NCBI GenBank assembly: GCA_034509425.1
Contig: JAVTVJ010000047.1
Coordinates: 62,001-126,000, forward strand
DNA length: 64,000 bases
Source: Eopsaltria australis
Taxonomy: Eukaryota; Chordata; Aves; Passeriformes; Petroicidae
Reading direction: 5' to 3'
Shown here: positions 43,096-54,014 of the stretch, piece after piece
How the letters are laid out: each line of letters starts with the position of its first letter
Numbering within the stretch: the first letter of the stretch is position 1
Notes under the pieces: generated by a model
The model's database searches: none
Told to the model about the DNA's origin: nothing
Seen by the model: the letters and a program-made list of their open reading frames with translations, nothing else
Program-made: the position numbers and the translations under genes

Positions 43096-43142
43096 GGTTT
43101 CATGGTGTTTAGTAGGCCAGTAGACTAAACACCCCTGAAACC
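43096..43142 (+). other. Long hairpin in element C
   Basis: GGTTTCATGGTGTTTAGT and ACTAAACACCCCTGAAACC are complementary over about 18 bp with one small irregularity, around a 10-nt loop. It lies between the direct repeats and would be on the genomic RNA. Confidence 0.6.
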
Positions 43143-43601
43143 ACGCAGAGTTAGAAGACCAAACACCCTGTTTTCGTGAGCCCTCAAGGTCTCCTAGTAG
43201 GACAGATTTTGTAAACTAGAAGTTAGCCCACCCAGGCCCCTTATTGGACCCTCCTGGTAAATATGCTAATGTGTAGAGTCTTTAATTGTATACTTGACTG
43301 GGGGGGACAGGGCTTTTGCGGCGTGTTCTACCTGGATGGCAGAAGCCATCGAACGGGATCCTATTAAAATACCGAGGTAAACGACCCCCAACCCTTTCAC
43401 CGTGTCTGAGCCTTTATTTCCTAAGACCAGAAAAAGGCATCAATATACATAACCGACTGTGTACTACCCCTATTCTTGCCCTATGTGTTTCCCCTGATCC
43501 CTCTTCCCTTACCCCGTATCCCATCCCCACCGGAATCGGGGACAGGCCGACCAGTTTTAAGCTCAGTGACGCTTTTTAAAGAATGTTTCGTGAGTTCTAT
43601 C

Positions 43602-43659
43602 AGTTATTTTATTATGCCTTTCAAGTTGTTCTAAAACCCTTTTATTTTCACTTACACAA
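43602..43659 (+). repeat. Direct repeat DR2 in element C
   Basis: Diverged second copy of DR1, lying just upstream of the polypurine tract. Confidence 0.65.
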
Positions 43660-43679
43660 AGTACATTTCTTTAAATAGC

Positions 43680-43693
43680 AAAGACGGGGGAGA
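43680..43693 (+). promoter_or_regulatory. Polypurine tract of element C
   Basis: AAAGACGGGGGAGA directly abuts the TG of the 3' LTR. Confidence 0.75.
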
Positions 43694-44317
43694 TGTTGCA
43701 GTGGTCCAAACCCCCAAAAACCCTTTTCCCCCCCTAGGAAGCTCTGGGCTAGGGACTCCCCTGGGGTAGAGCCCTAAGTGGTTTGCCCTGTAGATGGGCC
43801 GGGCTTTCATGGGGTCTGGCTACCCTGTCCCCACTTGTCCGGCCAGCTGCCACTCTGCTGTCTGTCATCTTTAGGTTCCAGAAAGTTCTCTGTTACTCAG
43901 TAGTTGATTGTGTTATCACCTTGCCAGTCTCCTCCTCTCCTCCCCTTTCCCTTCCCAGTTGGTTCCTGTCCCCTGATCCCTCCCTGGTTCCTCCCCTGGG
44001 CCCATGAGTGATTGGTTTGCAATCCCTCAATAAAAGTCTGATGCAAGGGGTGCCCCGGGTCGTTCGCCTGGATGTCCAGAGAGCTGTTAACCCTGCGTTA
44101 CAGTGTTTCTATTATTCTGGGGCGAAAGAACCCTCCCGCAGTACTCCGGCTCTTTGGTTACCGTGTCCACCGTAAAGGGAGGCAAGGCCTGTGGCCAGGG
44201 ACGTAAGGATCCGACAGCACTGGACCTGCTCAGGTTGGGGACACTGGCTTGTAAACGCCTTTGGGCTGCTGTCCGAGACCCTGGTGGGCAGCTGGCCGGC
44301 CCACACCATCGGCCACA
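43694..44317 (+). repeat. 3' LTR of element C (624 bp)
   Basis: TGTTGCAG...GGCCACA. It contains AATAAAAG at 44029 and a 13-bp segment absent from the 5' LTR. The last 215 bp match the 5' LTR with only four differences. Confidence 0.9.
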
Positions 44318-45423
44318 GTACTGGTCACTGGGTGTATGAAAATTAATTCTATGCAGATTAGAAATTTCTTTTTTTCGTGAGAGCAAGTCCATTCTTTTAA
44401 ATATCTGTAAAGAAATCAGAAAGTGAAATATCTTAATTTGAATTTAATATCAAGAGAGCAGTTTGGTGACATAAGGTCATGGTCTGACTGTGACCTCACA
44501 ATGGTTTGACTACGATTTAGTAAAATGAAAATACAGTTGTTTTGAAAGAATATATCTGCTTCACTGAATTACAGACTTAAAAGTGACACTTAAGGGGAAG
44601 GAAACTTTCAAAATAATACAGTATTATATATCTGTCATCTGAAATTTTTCTATGTGGACATTTATTCTACAACACATAGTATGTAGAAAGTCAGTGACAA
44701 TTTTATTCCTAATTTAGATGTGTGTTGCCTAAAATTAAGTGAGAACAATCTGAAGCAAGCTCTCTAGATTGCTATAACTGTGCTGAAAGACAATTTAAAA
44801 ATTATACTTCTATAACTTGAAACTAAGCTGGTAAGAGGAAGGATATGTTATCTTAGAGACTTTTCTGCCTTGGATAGGATAGAAACCAGGAACAATTTTT
44901 TCTTTAATGATGATATACCCATTTTTGCAAGAATTTGAAACTTGACATCAGTATCCTTGCCAAATTTCTGTATGGATGGCTATGTTCTACTTTTATGTAT
45001 TTCTCTCCACGTTCTGCTTGTCATCACACTCACCTTCTTGCTATTACTTACACTACTGTGGCATAGAATACTACTATCCTATTATAAGTAGATTTGAAAT
45101 TGCTTTTGAATCTTCTCATCAGCTCCCTTTCTACTTAAGAATCAAGAGATAATGATAGATTCCTTTGCAGGCAATAAAGCATTTTAATGAAACACTCTGA
45201 ACAGATTGCTCATCCCACAAGAGTGTATCTGCCTGCTGTGTCTGTGCATGTACATAAATAGAGGTAGTCAGCTGTAGTTATTTTACCTGGCTCTTGTATG
45301 TCCTGGATTTTTATTGCTTCTTATTTTAGCTTTGTAGATGGACCACCTGCATCTTTCTTATAGTTTTTTGGCAACTGCACTAATACAAACAGTGGTATTG
45401 GAGCTGTGAATTTGCAAGTGTAC

Positions 45424-45463
45424 AATAAATAAATAATAATAATAAATAAATAAATAAATAATA
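45424..45463. repeat. (TAAA)n microsatellite
   Basis: Tandem TAAA and TAA units, about 40 bp. Confidence 0.85.
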
Positions 45464-47659
45464 GTACCTGCCTTATTCAAACATGTGCATCTTACTGGGA
45501 CCTATGAATCTATATGACAGCAAATGCTGATGCAGAGTTATATTTTCCTGTGCCTTGTCACAGCTAATGCAGGAATTTCAGGTACCCCTCCATGTTCAGA
45601 CCTGAGTTTCCATACTTGTTTTCTGAAAGAATTAAAGTGTATTTGTTCTTGTCTAACTTGAATAGCCTAAGACACCAGTTGCTCCACTTGTCTTTTTTTT
45701 TCAAATAATTTAATAAACAAGAAGATAAATAAACTGCCTGGATACTCTGATGTTTGGGATTCACAACATCTTCAAGCATATTAACTACAGGATGGTGGTT
45801 GGAGTAGAAAGGTTTAAGGAGAGATTTTGAATGAGCACTAATATCTTAGTAAATTAGGGGAAAAAAATAGGAAACTCTGCTTTTTTTCTCTCTGACTCTT
45901 GTACTTGGTCATTCTGGGAAGTTTAATGGTATTTCTCAGCTGGAGCTTGTCCCTTAAGAGCTCTGCCTAAAGCAGCCCTGAACTAGGAGACCTGTAAGCG
46001 CCTAAAAAGTTTGGAAAACACTTGGTGAAGAGTTTGGGAACCATAAGCACACCGGGTGCTTAATAAGTGTGGGTACATGAATCAGAGGTTTGCACTTTCA
46101 AGTAAATAAGATTTTTCCTTGTACAGTGAAATACTTTTCACAAGAAACACTGAAATGCCTTTACAATCATCCAGTGAGAAAAATGAAGTGATACAGGTAC
46201 AATACCTCAGTAGAACTGGATCAGGCCCAATCCCTTATAAAATAACCAAGTTTATTCTTTCTATATGGTATCTATTTCTGGTTATTTCCTTGAGTCACAC
46301 TATTCAAAAAATGAGTTTCACTTTGTTACGACCTGTCCAAATTTTAAAAATAATACAACCTGGAGTGAGATAGCCAGATAAGTAATTAACACACTAAGCC
46401 AGCAAATCAAATTAAGAAGCCACCACCATAAGGAACTCAGAGTGTCAGGACACTTGCAGACCAGACACAACAGATGGTAACTGTCTAAATCCTTTAATTT
46501 CATTGTTCAGTGGCACAATATTGAAATAAACGTCTCTCACGCATATCCCTACAGTTACAGATATCCCCAGTGTTTAAAGACATTGCTAATTCAGTCTTTC
46601 ATTCCCCTCTAACTCATTATTTTAGTACTTATTTCTGATGAAATATTATTGAAACCCTCTCTGAACTAGTCTATGGCTACTTTGGTGCTACAGCCTTTGT
46701 CTTTTACCTGCTGCTCTGCATGTCAGAGCTGTCTGCTCAGCCCAGCAGCATGGAGCTGGGATCCTGATTCCATGGTGCTGACATTGCAGCATGCACAGGG
46801 TTTGTGTAGCCCAGGTAGAAACATTAGGGAACACTTCTTGAAGCAGAAAAATAAAATAGACAGAAACCTTCCTGAAAGGATTGTCAGCAGTGGGTCTGAG
46901 AGGATCAGAGACTGAAGAAGGTGGCATACACATGATGGAGAGAATGAAAAAAAGAAAAAGAATGCTTATAGAATCAGGGACTCAGAACTAATACTTCATA
47001 TTGTAAAATACTAATGCAGTGGATCACCAGAAAAACAAAAGAAATATTAAAGGGTCAAATCTGATGGACACCTTCTCTAATGTGTGTAGATGAGTTGGTC
47101 CTAATTAACAGACTGAGAAGGTGTGCAGAGAGAGTCAGTTACAGAGAAAAACTTAGGCTGACTCCTTAGACACTTCTTTGCAATGATAAAATGAAAAGCT
47201 ACTGACCACTTAAAACACCAGTAATGAGTTTAAAAAAAAAATTGATATTAATTTTGTAACACAAAATATAATGCACCCAGCATGAAGAAACAATATTTTA
47301 GACCTCGTTATATAGGATGAAGTCAATGAACTTTGGAAGACTATGCCTGCCAAGGGACTTGGTAGCATTACCTTGTTATAGTGAGTGTAAGCAACCCTAT
47401 CTGATAAAGTATAATCAGTAGGTCATTTATTCTGAAGACAAAGAAAGACAGAATGGACTGAAAAAAAATTTATAATATAAAAAGTAAAGAAGGCTTTCTG
47501 ACACGGCTGAAAAGCCATGGTTAAAAAACTAAACAGAAAAAAGAGAAAAATTCATTTGATTTCCTGGAAGAGTAAATATAGTGGATAGAAATGGAAAGAG
47601 AATGTGTAAAAGAGCTCTGGAAAGAAATAGAGTAGTCATATATATATATATACAAACTG

Positions 47660-47779
47660 GAAAGTAAAGAGAGAAAGCAGGAAGAAAGAGTGAGACAAGA
47701 GTGAGAGAAGGAAGGAAAAATAAAAACAAAATAGAAACAGGGGAAAGAGAGAAGGAAAAAAAATGAGAAGAGAAAGAAA

Positions 47780-47823
<44 letters not shown>

Positions 47824-47910
47824 ATTGAGTATGAGAGAAAGAGAGAAAGAGTTAAAAATAAAAACTAAATAGGAGGAAATAAGAGAAATAGAAAGACGAA
47901 GAATAATGAT
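47660..47910. repeat. Purine-rich tract with (AAAG)n array
   Basis: About 250 bp almost entirely A and G, with eleven or so perfect AAAG units at 47780-47823. Mirror-repeat purine tracts can form triplex DNA. The long antisense frame over it is low-complexity and not a gene. Confidence 0.8.
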
Positions 47911-50364
47911 TTTTAAGTTTAGCAACAGTAATGGTTTGTTACTGAATAGAGATGACAGTGATCTTCAGTATTGCAGTTATCTTCTATAAATATTTCTATC
48001 TTGTATTTGGAAAGTAAGATGACACACTTATTAGACAAATGTGGTGCTTTCCAGATAAACCACATTTACAGGGAGTTAACATTTTAAAAACACATGATTA
48101 AACCATTCCTTGACACCACCAGGGCTGTAGAAGATCTATTAGTGACTGGGGTTAATTTGCACATATATTTTGCAACATCCAGAGGCATTTAGTTGGAGGA
48201 CTTTGCATTAGAAAGAATGTAAAAGTTAAGTCACATCTGGAAAAATGCAGGCACACAAACCATGATGCACAGGGTCACTCTAAACAAACATCACTTCATT
48301 TGCAGCTTGTTGCAATGAAGAAGCTTTGGTTAGAGAGATGGATAGCTCATTTTTGTGGTTTTTCAAAAGAAGAAAGATCCCCTTTAGCCTGTATTTTGTG
48401 GCAAGGATTTTGTGTGGGTTCAACGCAGCTACTCATGGTAAATGCCCCAACAGATGGTGGGAAGGCAATTACAATACATCCAAAGTAAATTCTAATTAAA
48501 ATTCAGGTATTTTAATTTAAAATCTGTTTAAATCTGTGGCAAACAAAGAAAATTGTGGAAAGTTTAGCAGCATTATTGGTACAATTTGACTAGCTGGAAT
48601 GGAAGACTAACAACTTAGCTGTAATTTTTTACTCTAGATCTAAGGCTTGTTAATATGGGTAACTGAGAGGAATTCAGTGACCTTAATATCCAAAGATTTG
48701 CAGATCAGTATTTTGTGGACACTTTTCCAGGACTGATGATTTCTCTCTTCATTTTGGGCATTACAATTTATCAAGGCAATAACCCTTGCAACTCCTTAGT
48801 GAGTGGATTTATGACATTGTTGTCAAAACATTTGCATAAGGATCACAGGAGTGTGCATGAAACGGTTTCAGAAGGATTTGTCAGAGCCCAGAGAGAAGCT
48901 GTCAATGTGCTGCCACCTACAGAAGCAGGAGTTCCTAATGAGATTTCAGAATGACAGACAGTTGACCAAGAATTCAGGACTCTCATGAATTATCTGAAAT
49001 GATACGTAATTAATAATAGTTCACAGATGACATGAACTTGACACAGTGGGAGGAAGCAGAAGATGGAATAGCTGTACCTAGAGATGCAGCTTTCCTGGCA
49101 ACATCCATTCCACAAAATTCTTTGTGAGCTGTAAATACAAAGCTACACACCTGGAAAGATTGAAGGTGCCTGACATTGTCCATCATTATATCCTAGTCTC
49201 TTCCAGGGGCTGTCACAGAAGAAAGCATAAAATCACTGCAGCACAGGTGATTGCTTCATAAAAACTGTCCTATTCTTGACTTTATTTACAGGGAAACAAT
49301 CAATAGGAGTGAAGAGATAAGTATTCTCTTTCTGTATACTTTCCAGGAATACAGTTTCCACATTTTCATGTTCATAGTTTTAAAAGCATTACAAAACATG
49401 AACACAGATTAAGAAAATGGAGGAAAATTATTTCAATGACTGAAGAAATCCCTTAATTGAAAGATGCAAGTTTTTCAGAAAAAGATACTTAATGTGACCA
49501 TTACTTAATTAAAAGTTCCTGCATGCCTTCAGAGAAAGAAATACTGAACCTCATTTGGCTCTTGTTATAAGGTAGAAAGGTATGAAACCCTCCATACAGT
49601 TAGAAATACAAAACAGAACTCCTTGATTTTGATTTATGGCCTACACAGTTTAACTGTGAGTGATTAACTATAGGTGAAAAGTACCAAAAAAAGAAAAAAA
49701 ATCTCAAAAGCTCTGTTGAACTGGCTGGTTTTTTAGTCAATAAAATTTAATTAAGTACCACTTAATTGATTCAGACAATGGATAATTAAATTAAACATAG
49801 AGGTACCCAAAGAGTAATACTTGAAATTATTATCAGAAGCTATTTAGGGGTCATGTCTATGTGTTTGTTTGTGTTTGTTCTTGGTTTGGTTTGGATTGGT
49901 TTGATTTGGTTTGATTCCCCAAGTCTGAAAGCCTCTGTGTGAATAAGGGCAAGAAATGGTCTACAATTTACAGTCAGTAACACTAAATATAATGATTCTT
50001 TAGAACTTAAATTTAGAAAATCAAGCAAATATTTCCTTCTCAGAAATATTACAGCTGTGAGCACTGAGAGTATTTGGTCACAGAGGTACTTCCATATTTA
50101 TAATACATATTTGACATAGCAATATTAATTGATTTTATATTCTATTTGTTTGCTTATTTGTTTTAAATAGGGTTCTCGACCTTTTCTCTGCTCTAGGATA
50201 TACAAATCCTTTTCAGAAGAGCATTAACATTACTGTGGTAGATTCTGAAACCTGTAGTCCTCTTGTACTTGCTTTCTTCACGACAATGTATTACATATTT
50301 ATTTGTGTTCCTTTCTCAAATACAGCAAAATAATCTTCAGAATCAAAAACATACTCTTCTCCCT

Positions 50365-51252
50365 TGTCCTGGTTTGAAGGACAGGTGTCTGTTAAGGAAG
50401 GCAGGAGCCTCCCTTGGAATGGGAAACTGTAACCCCTCTCCCTCCGAATTATTATAAATTTGAAATCAAGAGGCTCTCAGGCAAAGATATGGGAATAGGA
50501 ATAACAGTTTTTTACTACTATCTAAAACAAGGATAACAAATAACACAATAAACGATTGACCAAAAACCAGAACGAAACCGTGGCACCCTGCTCGGCTTCA
50601 GGCAACCTTTTTCCTTTTTGGTGAAGTTCCAGTCACGCCTGCAGGGGGCGCTCTGGGTGCGATGATTCCTCGGCGGCTGCAGGGGCGCTCCAGCGTGAGC
50701 CTCAGGTAGCACACGGCAATGGCAACTTGTTCGAAAGCACGGAGGGATGGAGGAGAGCTTGCTCCAACGGACCTCGGGAGGGCAGCTGGTGTCGGTGCCA
50801 CAGCAGGATCCCGGAACAGGGAGCTGGGTACGGTAAGGGGTTCCACGTGCAGGGAAAAACCCCGCTACAATGTAGCGGAGAAAACTCAGAGCAGGCTGGT
50901 GGCAGGCAGGTCGGCTCCGGATGGGGCAGAGGGCAGAGACTCACAGCAGACAGACCGGCAGCTCCGCGCTGGCTTCTCAGGGCGCCGTGGGTTCATCAGA
51001 CAGCAGCTCCGACCGTCCAGCTCCGAGGGTCCCGAGCAAGAGAGCGTGACCTCCCCCCTGCCCTTGCTTTTTCAGTCTCTCCAAATCTCGCGTTGTCAGC
51101 CCGGCTTCCATGAGGGGGAATTCTACCCCACCCTGCCAAGGAGAAAGGCTCTAGCCTTGTGCTTTGTTTCTCTTAAGTGCCCAGTCATTTGTGTCTTAGC
51201 AACCCATGGGAGAAAAATTCCTGAGGAAAAGAACTAGATCCAACCTTCAACA
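50365..51252 (-). mobile_element. Solo LTR, 888 bp, ERVL type
   Basis: It begins TGTCCTGGTTTGAAGGACAG and ends CTTCAACA, with the 5-bp target duplication TCCCT on both sides (50360-50364 and 51253-51257). The opening text is a familiar avian ERVL LTR end read backwards, and the ACTGTTATTCC segment normally following the poly(A) signal reads on the minus strand, so I place it on the minus strand. It is GC-rich in the middle. No internal genes are left. Confidence 0.75.
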
Positions 51253-51257
51253 TCCCT

Positions 51258-51614
51258 TTTATGCAATATTTCTGTAACCCATTTATTCAATAATATTTTG
51301 GTGTTAGCAAATACAAGATCCAAATTTATCATTAAAGCACAGATCAAAATTACTCTCTCAGCAACTGAAATTTTATAAGTGCAATTTCTGAGTTATTTTC
51401 TTCTTTATTACTTTCTGTTTAGTTTTAGTTTTAGCACTCCCACTCTAGAAGACTGGTTAAGTTCTGCAAAAGTCTTTAAGAGTATGCTACCATCTTCTGG
51501 AAAGAGATGAAACTAAAGCTTTTAACTATTTAAGATTAAGCAGATTTGTGTTATCATCCTCACTTGGAGACTGTATGTTTATACTTTCCAAAGCCTATCT
51601 GAGATTTTCCCCTT
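51258..51614. other. Spacer between the 888-bp solo LTR and provirus D
   Basis: AT-rich, no gene or repeat recognised. Its right border is where homology to the U5 end of the provirus D LTR begins. Confidence 0.5.
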
Positions 51615-51678
51615 GGGAGGGGGAGTGATAGAGTGACTGAGTGGGCACCTGGCCCCTGGCCGGGGTCAACCCACGACA
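51615..51678 (+). repeat. 5' LTR remnant of provirus D
   Basis: GGGAGGGGGAGTGATAGAG through CCACGACA matches the end of the 3' LTR (57961-58025) but nothing upstream does. The break is at a GGGAGGGGG tract, which may have guided the deletion. Confidence 0.8.
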
Positions 51679-51686
51679 GTCTCTTT

Positions 51687-51704
51687 TGGCGCCCGAACGT
51701 GGGG
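51687..51704 (+). promoter_or_regulatory. Primer binding site of provirus D, lysine-like
   Basis: TGGCGCCCGAACGTGGGG. The first half matches lysine tRNA primer sites; mammalian ERVL elements usually use leucine. Confidence 0.65.
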
Positions 51705-51956
51705 CGAGATAAAGGCAGTTTTATATATATATACACATATATTGCATGCTCTAGTATATACATAGCAGCTCTCAAGTAGTAAGCTCCTGTGTGGCATACG
51801 GCCTTCGGCTGCCACACTGCTTATCTTTGTTTTGCTATGTTTGGGAACATGTTGAAACAAACAATGACTGTGAATGAATATAACTCCTTCTCTCTGCCCT
51901 GGGTGAATTTGAGTATGGATGAACTTTTACTGCAGGCTCCTGTGATTATTGCCAAC

Positions 51957-52321
51957 TGTTGGGAAATGGCCATTTCTGGCTGCACAGACATAAGGTATAA
52001 GTGAGCAATCCAGACTCCATAGACAAGTGTTAGGCCTCTGCTCAAGGCTGTTCTCAAAACAACTGTGGGAAAGGGAGACATGAGAGCTGTAAACAAGGTG
52101 CAGGTGTCTAGAGATCAGCTTGGCAGAAGAAACTGTTGATGTTATTGCCTTCTGATACCAGTTTGTGTTTTAATTAGATTAGAGAAAGATCCCGTGTGAA
52201 ACTTCTGTAAGTGAATAATATTTTGAGCACGTAAGGTAGTATAAGTATGTGCACTGTCTGACAATAAACGAGCTTGATTTATGAACCACATTGGATCGTC
52301 GTCTTGCTCCTCTCGCCGACA
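51957..52321 (+). mobile_element. Solo LTR, 365 bp, inside provirus D gag
   Basis: TGTTGGGAAATGG...CTCGCCGACA with a 6-bp target duplication GCCAAC on both sides (51951-51956 and 52322-52327). AATAAA at 52263-52268 lies 55 bp from the end. The short length, 6-bp duplication and late poly(A) signal fit an ERV-K or alpharetrovirus-type LTR. Confidence 0.85.
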
Positions 52322-52699
52322 GCCAACCCTTACATAAGCCTTCTGATATTATTAATAATATTTGCCAACACTGTTACCTTTTGGAATTCATGGAAATTGT
52401 CATCTCCCTGGTACAGAAGGAAACGACCCTTGGGTGAGGAGCTGTTAAAATCTGCCCTGAGGTACCCAGTTCCTGGGTGGAAAGGTATATGGAGAGATTT
52501 GGGCAGGTTCCTAGGGTGGTTATCACCTCCCGTTGCCTGGGAGTTTACTCCTGAAGAGGTAAATAACCCTAACAAACTGGCCCGTCGGCTGACAGAAGGG
52601 TGCCTTGTTTACTCCCAGGAATGCGAGCAGCTTCTCGCCCTGTACTGGGGGCTGGCCTGGGCCTACCGGGCCTCTGTTCAATATTCTCAGAGGACTGTG

Positions 52700-52825
52700 G
52701 TTGAGGCAGGAACTCAAACTGTGTCTGAGAACACTATAGCTGAGACAGGGACACAAACTACAACTGTGGCTGAGGCAGGGATACAAACCATAACAACTAT
52801 GTCTGAGATAGGAACCCAAACCGCA
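52700..52825 (+). repeat. Degenerate repeats encoding GTQT motifs in provirus D gag
   Basis: Four imperfect units (GAGGCAGGAACTCAAACT-like) encode E-x-G-T-Q-T; the third unit has Ile in place of the first Thr. TQT starts are at 52712, 52751, 52781 and 52814. Confidence 0.8.
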
Positions 52826-54014
52826 GCAACTACAGTAATTGCCCCAGTAGTGAAAACAAAAAGATGGACAAGGCAAGTTTCAGGCGCATACTGCCAATTA
52901 GTAAGGGAAGAAGAAGGAGAGGAAGAAGAAGAGGTGGGGCCAGATCAAGAGACAGGTCCCTCAGCAAAGGAATCGAAGGGTGTGAGGCAGGTTAAACAGG
53001 AAACCAAAGTTTCTCGGTCCCTGACCCCAACAGAACTTCGAGACCTGCGAAAGGATTACAGCCGCCAGTCAGGTGAGAGGATCCCTGCATGGCTGCTGTG
53101 ATGCTGGGATAATGGGGCTGATAGTCAGCAGTTAGAAGGTCATGAAGCCCAACAGCTGGGATCCCTTGCTAGGGATCGGGAAATTGAAAGAGGACTTGCA
53201 AAGGAAGGAGCAACTTGTAGCCTCTGGAGACGGCTTCTTTCAAGTGTGAAGGCAAGATATCCTTTTAAGGAAGATCTTGTAAAATCCCCAGGGAAGTGGA
53301 CCAATGTGGATGAAGGTATCCAGTACTTGAGAGAATTAGCAGTGCTGGAAATTGTCTATAGTGATCTAAAGGATGATAGCGTCACCATAGATCCAGAGGA
53401 TATCCCTTGTACACTTGCCATGTGGAGGAAGGTGGTTCAAGGTGCCCCGGCATCATATTCCAGCAGCTTGGCAGCACTTTATTACCCAAAAATGGATACA
53501 CCAACTGTAGAGTTGGCATCCGCCTGGCTCCGAAATGTAGAAGAAACTCATGGGTGCTCCCTCATCCCTGCGAGCCACCACCCCAACTTTTAGAAGCAGC
53601 CCAAGAGATCGCTCCTCTCCAACCCCAGTCAGAGGGAAAGGAACCCCCAAGAACAGGCCACATAACGAGCTCTGGTTTTTCCTGCGTGAGCATGGAGAGG
53701 ACATGAGGAAATGGGATGGTGAACCCACCTCTAAGCTGAGCGCCCGGGTCCGAGAACTGAGGGGGAAGAGACCTGTTAAGAAGGGGCCACCCAAGAGGAC
53801 TGTCAGTGTAGTTACCACAGAAAGACCAGAAGACAATCAGCGATTTCCCAGATATAAGAAAACTAAAACTGTTTCCTACAGTCCTGAGGAGGGAACTTCT
53901 GATTTGGCATCACAAAGGTCACACAGTGAATACTCTGACCAAGAACAGGAATAGAGGGTCCCTGCCTCCGGCCAGGAGGAGGAAAGGGATGACCGGGTAT
54001 ACTGGACGGTGTAG

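Larger units (their letters stand above)
31482..44317 (+). mobile_element. Element C: deleted, non-autonomous ERV (split by provirus B)
   Basis: Element C reads on the plus strand. Its own sequence is 31482-31554 plus 40339-44317, about 4.05 kb; the rest is provirus B. The order is 5' LTR, lysine-type primer site, gag remnant, integrase tail, captured RPLP1 5' end, a 0.6-kb segment between direct repeats, polypurine tract and 3' LTR. Protease, RT, RNase H and the integrase core are absent, so it would depend on proteins from another virus. The gag start is related to that of provirus B. The bases outside the two LTRs (ATTTTG and GTACTG) do not match, so the original target duplication is missing. 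This points to recombination between copies. Confidence 0.85.
44318..50359. other. AT-rich single-copy DNA with microsatellites
   Basis: No gene recognised. Low-complexity stretches: TAAA units at 45424-45463, TA units at 47639-47651, a purine-rich block at 47660-47910 with an AAAG array, and GGTTT/GATTT units at 49860-49915. Confidence 0.55.
51837..53954 (+). pseudogene. gag: Provirus D gag, interrupted
   Basis: The likely start is the ATG at 51837 (MFGNMLKQTM). After 40 codons a 365-bp solo LTR interrupts it, and the same reading resumes at 52322. A hydrophobic stretch (ISLLILLIIFANTV) follows. At 52712-52822 four TQT-type motifs (GTQT, GTQT, GIQT, GTQT) occur 10-13 residues apart, resembling LC8 dynein light chain docking sites; then an acidic segment. 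A TGA at 53099-53101 stands where CGA would fit, a CpG-type change. The frame then runs to 53593 with capsid-like text (WTNVDEGIQYLRELAV). A frameshift near 53570 passes to a second frame ending at 53954 with FLREHGEDMRKWDG and a basic tail (KRPVKKGPPKR). No zinc knuckle is present, as in ERVL and foamy-type Gags. Confidence 0.85.

Noticed and set aside
47521..47925. 134-codon minus-strand frame rich in Ser, Phe and Leu
   Set aside because: It is the translation of a purine-rich microsatellite read on the other strand, not a membrane protein.
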